64,000 nt of DNA from Hyperoplus lanceolatus. Taxonomy: Eukaryota > Chordata > Actinopteri > Uranoscopiformes > Ammodytidae. Of this stretch, positions 53,064-63,398 are shown piece by piece. The translations under genes and the position numbers were made by a program. The notes beneath the pieces were generated by a model. It was not told where the DNA came from. It saw only the letters and a program-made list of their open reading frames with translations, and did not search any database. Within the stretch, counting starts at the first letter, position 1. Each line of letters opens with the position of its first letter. The DNA is taken from contig CM049395.1 of NCBI GenBank assembly GCA_026929865.2, positions 17,751,001 through 17,815,000 on the forward strand, written 5' to 3'.

Positions 53064-53316
53064 CAAAAAAAAGCAGTGAAATCTCCCCCCTCTTTCTTTT
53101 AAACAAGCTTAATAAAGGTTACATCAATTGTAAACTGTTTTTAAAGAATGGTTAGACTCTCTTAGATAATCTAGACTAATTAATGTGGCTTTACCGTGGC
53201 GATTTGGGAGGTTAAACAACGGAGAATCAGTCGCTCCGCAGCTCCTTAAGAATCCCTTAACTTTTCCTTAACTGCCGAATCGGCTGCTGCGAATCAGCTA
53301 CCAACTTCAGCGTCGT
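53064..53316. repeat. Right unique terminus of the foldback element
   Basis: Its inverted copy is split on the left among 39297-39311, 40549-40613 and 41123-41305. It shares TAGATAATCTAGACTAATTA, GAGAATCAGTCGC, CTGCCGAATCGGCTGCT and the end CCAACTTCAGCGTCGT. Unlike the left arm it is uninterrupted. Confidence 0.85.
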
Positions 53317-55445
53317 CTGTTACGTGGTGAATGACTAGAGGTTAATAATAACGTTAGGAACTCGTGAATGCCTCGGAAAAACTACAATAACGTTCACATC
53401 AGCGAAGATTGTGCACCACTGTAGGCTACGGATCCAAATTCCACAACTCATTACTTGTGTTACAGTTTAGTAGGCTACAATATTTATTTATTTATATTTG
53501 GTTGCTCCACCTTAAGTCAGCCCAGGCAGGACAGGATAGTTAAGTTTCAGTTTCGTTTTTCATCTCCGTGTTGGACAGCTGTCCGCTCAGCTGAAGGGTT
53601 CGAGCCTCACGGAGCAGACAGCGCGAGTCAGTCTAAAAGTCAGCGAGGATCACGCTCACAAATCAAAAAGCTAAATTATAAAATAAAGCTATCTCTTCCT
53701 CCCTCTGTCCACTGCACACTTAGTCACTAGTAGCTTAAAGGAAATACATGAGGATTAAAAACCTCATTTTGCACTTTATTATTTTTGAATATTTGAAGAT
53801 TGCATGCAAGTAAAATACCACCAGCCACTACATTCTCAATGATAGACGTGAATAATCACTTCTTCTTTTTTTCTAAACCAAATTGTTTTTAACAATAGAG
53901 GATAATAAATATTTGAAAGCAATACAGAATGCATGATATTACTGCATTGTATTCTATTCTATTGTTGTCACTGGGAACCTAAATGTTGTCAATTACTTTA
54001 CATAAACTTGATGCAAACAAATTCACCAGAATGCAGGAAATGAAGTGATGAATGCTCAAAAATTTCTGGGGGGGCACCCCCATACCCCCCATTTAAAAGG
54101 TGTCCTAAACCAAGGTTTAATCATAACCTATACCCTTGAAATTCATTAATTATTTTGTTTAATTTTATCTATAGGCCTTTGTATAAGGATATACTTCCTA
54201 ATTCTTATCACACTATTTTAAATTAAAGTCTTAGGTTGTGCTTATCAATTGCTCATAATAACCAGTAGGCCTATTTCTGTGTTGGACATTACTGAACTTC
54301 TTCCCATTTACAGTGTGTTTAACAGGTCACTGTTTGTGACCAAACATAGGAACATGCCACACAATATTTATATGAATGATTTTATCTGTATTGTATGTAA
54401 ATTACTAGAATATTTGAATAACTTGATATTTGCAATCAAGTTAGACTGATGATTGACATCTGATGGGAGTATCTCATATTAACACAGACAAATACCAAAG
54501 ACTCACTGTTAAAGCCACTACGAGTAAGTCGGCACGTTGGCGACACCTTTGAATAAAAGCGGTAGTATTTTAACGACGCCAGCTGTCGTGAAGCTGTTTT
54601 CTAGCTCGTGCAGGGAGTGCAAGATTCAAATAATCAGGAAGCAATATGGTGCGTGTCCGTGTGTTGAAAGTGTGGAGGGCACCGGACTCTTTTCGGCTCT
54701 GTGAGTCTATGGGTGACACAGCATCAACTAATTTGGCAGTAAGTGCTAAACACACCTGATTGCAATGAGTTGATGCATTGTCACCTCTCACGGAGCTGAA
54801 CGAGTCCGTGTCCTCACACCAAGCGAATGAACGAGAGATGGCAGTTAGTTAGTATGGATCACGATGAGGTAATGTGTTTATGTTGTAAATAATGACTATT
54901 TCAGATGAATAATGGTCATCTGATGATGCTGGTGAGGCAAGGTAAACTTTGTTTTAGTAGGCTACCACTCATTCATTTAGGAGTAAACACTGCAGTCTAG
55001 GTTCGCTGCGTGAAATTGTGTATACGTTGCTTGGCAACGCCCTCCCGCCCGCCTATCACTCTCCCTTTTAGCTTTTCTTCATTGCATTTTCTTTTTTTTC
55101 TTTGATGGTTCAGCCCCCTTATCAGTCATTATGAACAAACAACTGTCTCAAACAAGGCTCCCGCTCCCCTTCCCTCACCTGGAGCCATAGGCTTCTCAAA
55201 TCGCGTTCCTGCGCCGCACTGAAATCTGCGACCATACGGATATGTGACCATAGAGCATGCACGCGTGAACCGAAAATTGGACTGGGTGTACGACCAGATC
55301 AAATGCAGTAATAAAAACTATATAAAAAAGTCTTTCTTTGCACAGATGGTCTTGTTTGCTGTTAAAGGTAATTTATGATTATGAGAGGAAACATGAGGCT
55401 GTTTAAAAGATATTTAAATGTTACTCGTTGCTGCTTTAACTAAGT
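53317..55445. other. Intergenic repeat relics, no gene
   Basis: The segment at about 53960-54100 (CTGGGGGGGCACCCCCATAC and preceding bases) is related to that near 16210-16380. Open frames are short and unrecognised. Several complex blocks (53560-53660, 54560-54840, 54990-55270) look like decayed transposon DNA without readable ends. Confidence 0.45.
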
Positions 55446-56390
55446 AATCAATCAATCAATCAATCAGTTTTATTTGTATAGCCCAAAATCACAAACACAT
55501 TTGTCTCAGTGGGCTTTACATTTCATACAATATGATATATGATACAATATGACACCCTGCCCTTACACCCTTAGCTCGGCTGAGAAAAAACTCCCAGTAA
55601 AAACCCTTTACCTGGAATAAAAAAAAAATTGAAGAAATCTCAGGGAGAGTCGACAGAGTAAGGGATCTCTCTCCCAGGACGGACATGCTGCAATAGATGT
55701 CATAAGTAGATAAATCACGAAGGAATTTGATCATTGACCAGGTGATAACATGGTAATACTAAGTAAAGTGCGAATAGTGTGGATGCAGGAAGACTTCAGA
55801 TGCTGCCAGAGGATCCGCACCGTCTCGTCTCCACCAGGGAAAACTAAGGTTTCCATCGCCGGGATTACATCCCACGTCTCCAGGTGGCATCCTTAACCAC
55901 TGCAACATCTTTCGCGTTGATGGTCCATTTTCTCAGATGGTACCAGAGGGGGGACCAGATCCACACCGTCTCGTCACGACCAGGGAAAACTGGAAGAGAA
56001 CAGACAAGCAACCAGTGAGCAAAGCAAAATTAATTTAAAGATTGAACAAGCAAGCGAGTAGAAAGAGTACTATCCTGATGGACGATGAGTCAGTGCTGAT
56101 GTGAGGCAATAGCAGGCGGGGAGCATCCGTTCCTAGGACAGCTGATTCCGCACAGAACTCGGAGTCAGTCGAGTAGCATGGAGAGTGCTTGGTAGACAGA
56201 GGGAGAGAACCCCCGGGGCAACGCTCAGCCAATCATGGAAGATAGACAGAGGAGAACAAATGTCAGAGAAATGGTATCAGTTATGCAATTAGCGTCGGCA
56301 AGACAATTTTTCAGTGGGAGGACAACCGGTACTCAGGCCCAGACAAACCGAGACCGAGGCAGCTCCTCAGGCTGTTAATAATAATGCTAT
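55446..56390 (-). mobile_element. LINE-like 3' region with ATTG-type tail, minus strand
   Basis: On the plus strand it opens with an AATC run (55446-55467) followed by TTTTATTTGTATAGCCCAAA, GGGCTTTACA and AAAAAACTCCCAGTAAAAAC, a pattern widespread in fish genomes as reversed 3' ends of a retroelement with a short tandem tail. CAGGGAGAG and CTCTCCCAGGACGGACATG follow. No reverse transcriptase frame is left. The limit near 56390 is approximate and the clade is not determined. Confidence 0.55.
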
Positions 56391-56670
56391 AACACCACTA
56401 TAACAAGTACTTATTGCAGTCCTATTTGCATAGCTTTTGAGCCCCATGCTGGTGTAGTGCAGGTGTTTGTTGTGAGGCAGGTAATGTAGTAATTATTCAG
56501 TAATAATAATCTTTAAAATTGTCTGACACCTTTTATGTTTAAATGTAAGGCTTCACTCGTGCTACAATACATTAAGTATTATGTTATTTAGTCAACATAT
56601 CTAAATGTGGGGGCTTTCCCAAGTACATATTTATTTATATGGCTTTAATTAAATCGGCATACTGTATATA

Positions 56671-56735
56671 CATCCGCCACAGGTTGCCACCCCTTAAAAT
56701 CTCCTGCCACCCTCTTGCCACCCCATGAATATTTT
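56671..56735. mobile_element. hAT-like terminus, opposite orientation
   Basis: ATCCGCCACAG is followed by GTTGCCACCCC, CTGCCACCC and TTGCCACCCC, the complement of the words at 38859-38950. It may be the other end of that element or a separate relic. Confidence 0.4.
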
Positions 56736-57100
56736 TCCCCATGAATAAATATTATATTAATACTCCTTCTGAAGCTTTAACGGTTAATTAACGGTCGCGT
56801 CTTTCTTTTCTTATAATAAAATGACAAAAAAGTGTTGTTTTTTTCCGACGTTTTGAGAGAATCTAACCGGACAGTTTTGACTCTGATGCTTAATTCACAC
56901 TTGGAAGTATTCCTGGTCGTAATGGACAGCTATTGCGGCTAATTTTAGCAGTTGAACTTTCAGCGGTGAGTCCAGCGTTCCGTGACCGCCTCAGAGTGCG
57001 TCCCGCTCGGGTACGGAGTGGTGAAAAGCTGATGACTCATGCTAGCAAATATTGACCCTGGTAGCGCTAGCCAAACAGAGTTATTTTCTTTTCTTTAAAA

Positions 57101-58222
57101 ATGTCACCACTCACCCAGGCAGACCCAGAGCTTTCCATCTTGAAGGCTGAGCTTGTTTCTATCGAGAGCCTCATTCACAATGTCCTCCAGCGGCAGTCCT
57201 CTCTGGTCTCCCGAATAGCCGCACTGGAGCATTTTCCGCTCCGAGGCTCTCAGCCGCCGGCTAGTGGCGCTTCTGTGTCTCCGGTCTCCACTCCACCTTC
57301 CAACGCTTCTTGGTCGGCTGTCGTGAAGAAGGGCAGACAAATTCCCCCTCTACTCTCGCCAGATCCTGTGCTGATGCACAACCGTTTTGCTCCGCTGGAA
57401 GAGCTAGCTGAGGCTGCTTTCTCCCGCTCCGAGTCGCCAGTCTCAACCCGCTCCATATTGGCTCAAAGGCGTTCGCGTTCAAGTACCCAGTCCACTCCCC
57501 AGGGTAAACGCCAGGATCGCCGCCGTCCACCAGCTCCATTCAGACGTGAGTCCCGTGCTGCTCATCCATCAGTGCCTCTACAAATAGATATCCCCGAGAT
57601 CGCTGCAGCTGGCGATGACGTATCCTATACAGGTGCGGCTCACTCTCGCAGCTATGCCCCGCCCCTCACATCCATGCTGTCACTCACATCCAAGCTGTCA
57701 CTCTACAGAGGGAGCTGTATGAATGAGGAGCCAGAGATCCTGGTCATAGGTGACTCCATTATTAGATATCTTCACCTCCCTGGTGCCTTCACCTATTGCC
57801 TTTCTGGAGGAAAGGTATGTGACATCATTGAGCTATCACCTGCCCTCATCGACCGCCACCCTACAGCCCACACTGTCATCTTTCACATTGGGACAAATGA
57901 TGTTATGAACAAACAATCATGCAAACTCTATGCCCAATTAGAGAGTTTGTCCATCACCCTGCAGAGTTTGGGGAAAACCTGCATTTTCTCCGGTCCCACC
58001 CCCACTCTGTCTAAAAGCCCAGAGCGCTTCAGTCGCCTCCTGAGTCTTCATGACTGGCTGAAGTCCTTCTGCTCTGCAAACATGCTGGGCTTCATCAGCA
58101 ACTTTGACTCTTTTTGGACCAGACACGAGCTCTTTAAATCTGACGGCCTCCATCCAAACACCAAAGGTGTAAGAGAACTAACCAATAACTTCATCCAGCA
58201 CATTGCATTTAATTTGGACTGA
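57101..58222 (+). CDS. LINE ORF1 protein, SGNH esterase type
   Basis: This is a 373-residue open frame without internal stops. Residues about 8-45 form a likely coiled coil (LSILKAELVSIESLIHNVLQ). A basic, Ser/Arg/Pro-rich middle (about 105-155) would suit nucleic-acid binding. The C-terminal half is an SGNH/GDSL hydrolase-like domain: block I ILVIGDSII with serine at 219, block III FHIGTNDV at 262-268, and block V SDGLHPN with D348 and H351. Esterase-type ORF1 proteins are known in the CR1/L2 clades, where they are thought to bind RNA or lipid in the retrotransposition particle. The start is the first ATG of the frame, in a good context (AAAAATGTC). The gap to ORF2 is about 210 bp. All three active-site blocks look intact. 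Confidence 0.88.
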   Translation: MSPLTQADPELSILKAELVSIESLIHNVLQRQSSLVSRIAALEHFPLRGSQPPASGASVSPVSTPPSNASWSAVVKKGRQIPPLLSPDPVLMHNRFAPLEELAEAAFSRSESPVSTRSILAQRRSRSSTQSTPQGKRQDRRRPPAPFRRESRAAHPSVPLQIDIPEIAAAGDDVSYTGAAHSRSYAPPLTSMLSLTSKLSLYRGSCMNEEPEILVIGDSIIRYLHLPGAFTYCLSGGKVCDIIELSPALIDRHPTAHTVIFHIGTNDVMNKQSCKLYAQLESLSITLQSLGKTCIFSGPTPTLSKSPERFSRLLSLHDWLKSFCSANMLGFISNFDSFWTRHELFKSDGLHPNTKGVRELTNNFIQHIAFNLD

Positions 58223-58431
58223 TATTCACCACAGCATGACACCATCAGAAGAACCTCCATTAAAAAAGATCCCCCGGGAGTCCTGCTCAACATGAATTAT
58301 ACTCCCCTTCCATCTGTGCTGCAAACCTTTCTCCAGCTCTGGACATCACATCTGACTGCCCTCTCTCACCTCCAACGGCCCATCCACCTGCTGCTTCTAA
58401 CGCTGGCTCCCTCTACAGGCACAAACCTGTA

Positions 58432-59335
58432 TTGTATGACCCTGAAAAACAAGCCATGCTTCCTAGCTGTAAGCTAAATTCCCCACAAATTCTCAAATCA
58501 AGAAAGGGCTTGGGTTTTCTACATTTAAATATTAGAAGTTTATTGCAGCATGATAAATTAGACCATGTAAAGATTTTAGTGTCCCAGGCAGATCCAGATG
58601 TTTTGATTCTGACTGAATCCTGGTTAAAGAAGAGTACAGATGACTCTATTGTGGCAATAAATGATTATAACTTATTCAGAATAGACAGAAACACTAGGGG
58701 TGGGGGAGTGGCTGTCTATGTAAAATCCTGTTATTCTGTAACACTTTTACATGCTGTCTCTGTTCCAAATTGCTTTGAATTTCTCGCGCTAGAATTATCT
58801 TTATCGTCAAATGATTCTTTTGTTGTAATTGGTGTGTATAGGCCCCCTTCAGCTGTAACTACCTCCTTAAACGATCTAGCACATATGCTCTCCAGCTATG
58901 TAAATAGAGAGGTAATTGTGATGGGTGATTTTAACGTCGACTGGCTTTCTGGTGCCTCTGAACCTTTCAAAGAAATCTGTAGCAGCGTTAATCTTACACA
59001 ATTAATAACTGAGCCCACAAGACCTAATCTAAAAAACCCAGCAAAATCAACTTTAATCGATTTAATCCTATCAAATAAAATAAATAAAATAGTCTCAGTT
59101 GGTGTTTTTGATCTTGGGATTAGTGATCACTGCCCAGTGGCCTGTATCAGAAGTATTCATTTAAAAAGATCTCAACCTAAAATCATTATTAAACGTAATT
59201 TTAAAAATTTTAATGAACAAGCCTTTTTAAGTGATCTCCGTCATAGTGACATTCAACTCACTACGGAAATTTCGGATGTTGAGTTAGCCTTAGACTATTT
59301 CATCAATACTTTCACCTCAATTATAAACAAGCATG
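58432..59335 (+). pseudogene. LINE ORF2, endonuclease part (split gene, piece 1)
   Basis: This is the apurinic-endonuclease-like domain of an L2/CR1-type ORF2, which nicks target DNA to prime reverse transcription. Visible motifs are FLHLNIRSL (N33), LTESWL (E62), RGGGVAVYV, GVYRPPS, MGDFNVDWL (165-172), DLILSN and SDHCPV (231-236), in the usual order and all apparently intact. The frame ends after NKHV because of the insertion at 59336, which supplies a stop within two codons. The piece has 302 codons; intact ORF2 proteins of this clade are about 900-1000 residues. Confidence 0.88.
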
Positions 59336-59905
59336 TGTAACCCAGGGTTACATAACACCTTTTAATTTAATCAGAATTTAATCAAAACCCATAGAATAGT
59401 TGTTACTTGTCAGAGGGAAATACATAGTTTGTGTATATTGTCGCTTTAAATAGTGACACACACAGTGATAGACATATTAGAGAAAAGTATTGCAAATATG
59501 TGCATTTATTTGATGGTTTTCTGATTAATATGGTATGATTTGTTTAATCACCTGTCAATTAAAAAGATCGCTTGGCAACTGTTCTGGCTCAGTAGCCAAT
59601 AAGAAATTAGACCCGCCTCTTCTAACCGTCAGTAGACGGCAGCTACGGTGATTCTTCCTTTTCGGGACGAGCCACAGAAGAGAGAGACCGTTAACAACTA
59701 TTTTTAAACAGTTGGCCAAAGAAACAGAGATTCCCCCGTCATTAAAGTCCCGAAAAGCCCGCACAGCGATTTCGAAACCCTTGGTGAGTCTCCAGGTGTA
59801 AAAATTTGATTTAGAATTGTGTTTTAGTGTGGTAAATAACACGCTAACTAGACGCTACTAGCTGCTAACTAGCCGCGGCTAACGCTGTTTGCTAACGTTC
59901 TAGCA

Positions 59906-60680
59906 TAGAGACAGTGCATAAAGCGTCATAATCTGAGGCCACGCCCATCGTGGGGGAAAACAATACACAGCGCTCCATCCACTTTATATTGAATGACACC
60001 CGTATTCGGCAAACAAACTTAATAAAAACGTAATACGACATGCCTTTCACAAATACACGTTACTTTCTTTAAAGCCACGACTCTTGTCTGTCTACACAAG
60101 CTGTTTTTGTGAAAAAGTATTGAATAATTTTCAATATCGAGACAAAACTCTTAACTAATGTATGCTGTATGCTAGGCTAATGTTAGCCTTCTGCTGTAGG
60201 CTAACCCTCACGGACGGTTAAAAACACCTCAATATTGAAAATTACTCAATTATTTTTCACAAAACAGCTCGTATGGACAGACAAGAGTCGTGGCTTTAAA
60301 GAAAGTAACGGTTTTTTGTTAAATGGATGTTCGATTACGTTTTAATTAAGTTTGTTTGTAGAAGACAGGTCTCCTTCAATACAAAGTGAATGGAACGGTT
60401 TCCCCCTCGATGGGTCTGACCCGGTCCGACCGGACAAAAACACCTCAATATTGAAAACTACTCAATTATTTTTCACAAAAACAGCTCATATAGACAAACA
60501 AGAGTCGTGGCTTTCAAGAAAGTAACGTTTTTTTCTTAAATGGATGTTTGATTAAATTTTAATTAAGTTTGTTTGCAGAAGACAGGTCTCCTTCAATACA
60601 AAGTGGATGGAGCGCTGTTCAATGTTTTCCCCCACGATGGGCGTGGCCATGGGCGTGGCCTATTTCATGCACTGTCTCTA
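59906..60680. mobile_element. Inverted-repeat MITE, TSD TAGCA
   Basis: The ends TAGAGACAGTGCAT and its inverted copy are flanked by TAGCA (59901-59905 and 60681-60685). Long inverted arms include GGCCACGCCCATCGTGGGGG and its partner near 60620, and AGAGTCGTGGCTTT with its partner. The right arm holds a tandem duplication of about 170 bp (60224-60393 and 60440-60610). No transposase is present. Confidence 0.82.
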
Positions 60681-62033
60681 TAGCACGCAGTGACACTGCA
60701 CTTGGCGTGCCGTGACTGATCTAGGGGAGGGGATGTGAGGCCCGTTGCTGAGGCTGCGGTTCTGCTGGCCGGACTGTAGGTTTAGCGGTGGGTTGAGCAT
60801 TTCTTCCACTGTGATGTTGCGGTGTGTTTATGTGTCAGTGATGCTGTTAGCTGTGTTGTGTTTATTTGCCTTATGGTGATAAACAATATGAGCTGTAAAG
60901 CTGTGAGTTAATGGTGCTAGCTTTGAAATGATAAATTATTCCAGTGACCAATCTATAGCTTGCTGAGTATATAACAGAATGAAAATATAATTTAAATTGG
61001 TTTTTGAAGTGTTTTAATTGAACAGATTTATATAGAGAGTTAAAAAGTGTCAATCATTTATGTTTTACACTGTTAAGTTACCTAAGATATGATATGATTT
61101 ATAGAGAAATGACTGAAATGTATTAGATAGACAGACTATTAATGAGTCTTTTGGCTTTGTTCTCAAGGCCGGGTTTTTTTTGTGTGGATCGGAATGTCTG
61201 CATCCTTCTCGCCCTCCCTGGAGTCCCGCAGTGGTGTGCAGACTGGCGAGCTACCCCATCAAAGCGATTCTTTTGGACCCAGAATAAGGCAACTCCTTTC
61301 TGCAGCATTGTAGTGACCAGAGACTTTGATGTATTTAGAATTCAAACCCTTAGAGTAGGCTTATCTTATTTTTACTGTGTCATTGAAATGTGTTATTTAG
61401 GGATGTTTTAAGTATTCAGAGGTATTTTGAAATCTGTTTTCTGTATTTTATTTTAAAGGGTTGACTCTTTTCCAGAGTCTTTGCCTAAGGGCAAGGTGTT
61501 TTAATAGTAAAAACTTCCTGGTTTCAGTGAGAGTATATAATAAATAAATAGCAACCTAAATATAGATAACTTCTTATTAAATAAGAGAAGTGGCCATAAA
61601 TTAATTAATAATAAATAGATAATATAAACCTAAACCTAAACATAGATATCTTGATAATAAATAAGAAAAGTGGCCAAAAATAATAAAACTAAATAGATAA
61701 CAAATTAATTAAAAGTACTTAATACAGGAATAAATTAAAGTAAATGAAACCAGGAAAGGTGACATAAATTAAGGGTTTAAGAAAGGTATTTGTGATAATT
61801 TTTTTTTTTTTTTCCACATTTTATTTTTTAAATCATTTTATATTCTACATTATTGTTCTGTTAATAATTTTTTTACTTTTAAATAAAACCAAAAGGTAAG
61901 AGAGAAAAAAAACAGCATTGAAAAAAGAAAAAGACATTCTCTTACCTTTGAAATATATATCTATTGTTTCCGTGTGTCATTTCTTGTGCAGACAGTACCA
62001 TATCTCTCCTTTTACGAACCCTAGAATCTTCTG

Positions 62034-63319
62034 GGGCCTCAATTAGAAAGCTTTGCGTGGGATTCACGTGGAAGCTGGCGTACGGAAGAAATGTAGGATG
62101 TACGTGCGAACAAAAATATTCGGAATTATAAAACAGTGCGCACTCACGTCCTACGCCTGTTTCCCTTTATAAATCACAATCAACTCTAAATGTGGCGCAG
62201 ACTTTGCGGGCTTCACGTACCGCCCATATTTACCCATACATAGTCATCAACACGCCCAAATTAATATCATTTACTGAGTGCATGAAGGCGGTAGTGGCAA
62301 TCGCCGACTGAAAGGGAAATTGAAAAATAGACTCCACACGGTGTGGATCACTGCGGTCACCCCGAAGTACCCGTTGGAGAAGTGGCGACCAGGGAAAATA
62401 TAGTTTGGTGGCAGTGTGAGCGTAAAGGCGTCAGAGTGCAGCCTGTGGCGATCTCTGTGAACGCTGTGGCCGAAATAAAAGAAGCGATCCGACATAAAAG
62501 TGGACGCAAACAAGTGCATATCCTCACATAACAGTGTTTGTGCCACGAGCGGGGGACACTGAGACCCCCATGAGACAGATTCGGAGAATTCATCCCGGGG
62601 CAGTGGCGGGCGGCGGAGGGTTAATAATAAACTTCACAGTCCCTTTCAAAACACAATTGCGACGTGCTTAAACTAAAAGAAAAACATAGATAAAACGGAC
62701 TAAAAGTCGTGAAAAAGATCACAGTAGCCTATGTGATGTACAGTAGGCTTATCATTAGTGTATGAAAAGGCGCACTCCTGTCTGCCTGACTGAGGCATCG
62801 AGAACAGCGTCAGTGTAAAAGTAATAGGCTGTATTCCACCTCAATATTATCAGAATTAATTCCACAACGTTATTCTAACTGCAGAGCTTATTCGAACGCT
62901 TTTTTTTTTATTTGCACTCATATAGCCTATCTCCGTTTGTAGGCTATGTAAGATCCTAATTCGTTTTGTTTTTGTTGGTATCACTCCATGGAATAATCCG
63001 TGGAGGCATTTGTTCATTAGTTGTAAGAATGGCTTCATCCGTTTTGCAAAGGAACTCCCAATATATGATAGACCTACATGGCTTATAATAGGCCTATCTG
63101 GATTCATTTTACACAAACACATTCGTTCTCGCACTTCATACATGTGCCGACGGAGTCGCCGTTTCTCCTTTCTCCACTTTCTGTGCGTACGCATGGGTCA
63201 GAGTTTGCGTGGAGGACCGCACATCTCCCGTCAAGTTTGGTTTTTATAAATCCCAATATTTGCTTAGAAATTGGCGTGCGCCCTCTTCTGGGCGTACGCA
63301 ACGTTTATAAATGAGGCCC
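62034..63319. mobile_element. PIF/Harbinger element with Myb-like remnant, TSD CTG
   Basis: The ends are GGGCCTCAATTAGAAAGC and the complement of GGGCCTCATTTATAAACG, with CTG on both sides (62031-62033 and 63320-63322). GCGTACGC-rich subterminal DNA is typical of this fish family. At about 62440-62520 the plus strand reads SVNAV, AEIK and SDIKVD across two frames, resembling the Myb-like accessory protein that Harbinger elements encode. The remnant is frameshifted and no transposase is left, so it is non-autonomous. Confidence 0.75.
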
Positions 63320-63398
63320 CTGGTGATTAGCCCATATATTGATTTTTGATTGTATACTAGTAGTTGTGTTTATTAAAAGACACCAGGTACCGGTTACA

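Larger units (their letters stand above)
39297..53316. mobile_element. Foldback-like inverted-repeat element, 14 kb
   Basis: The two ends are inverted copies. Each begins ACGACGCTGAAGTTGG, continues AGCAGCCGATTCGGCAG, AAGGAAAAGTTAAGGG and GCGACTGATTCTCC, then about 180 bp of near-identical DNA leading into the 175-bp satellite. Unique terminal homology is about 280 bp once later insertions are ignored. Flanking 9-mers are CTGTTGTGT (39288-39296) and CTGTTACGT (53317-53325), matching 7 of 9, fitting a decayed 9-bp target duplication. Long inverted ends made of tandem repeats with 9-bp duplications recall Drosophila FB elements and some Mutator-like elements. No transposase of its own is visible. 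The centre is occupied by DIRS, Tc1 and SINE pieces. Confidence 0.72.
59336..63398. mobile_element. LTR-like insertion in the LINE, TSD CATG
   Basis: It starts TGTAACCCAGGG and ends GGTTACA, with CATG on both sides (59332-59335 and 63399-63402). TG...CA ends and a short duplication suggest a retroelement LTR. After removing two nested elements (59906-60680 and 62034-63319) about 2.0 kb remains without any gag or pol frame, so a large solo LTR is the best guess. The TGTAACC/GGTTACA ends are inverted only over about 7 bp. A DNA element is the alternative. Confidence 0.6.

Noticed and set aside
57104-57539. Minus-strand open frames opposite LINE ORF1
   Set aside because: They are shadows of the GC-rich ORF1 coding strand without their own homology.
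62271-62593. Open frames on the minus strand in the 62 kb Harbinger element
   Set aside because: The plus strand carries the Harbinger Myb-like remnant; the minus-strand frames have no resemblance.
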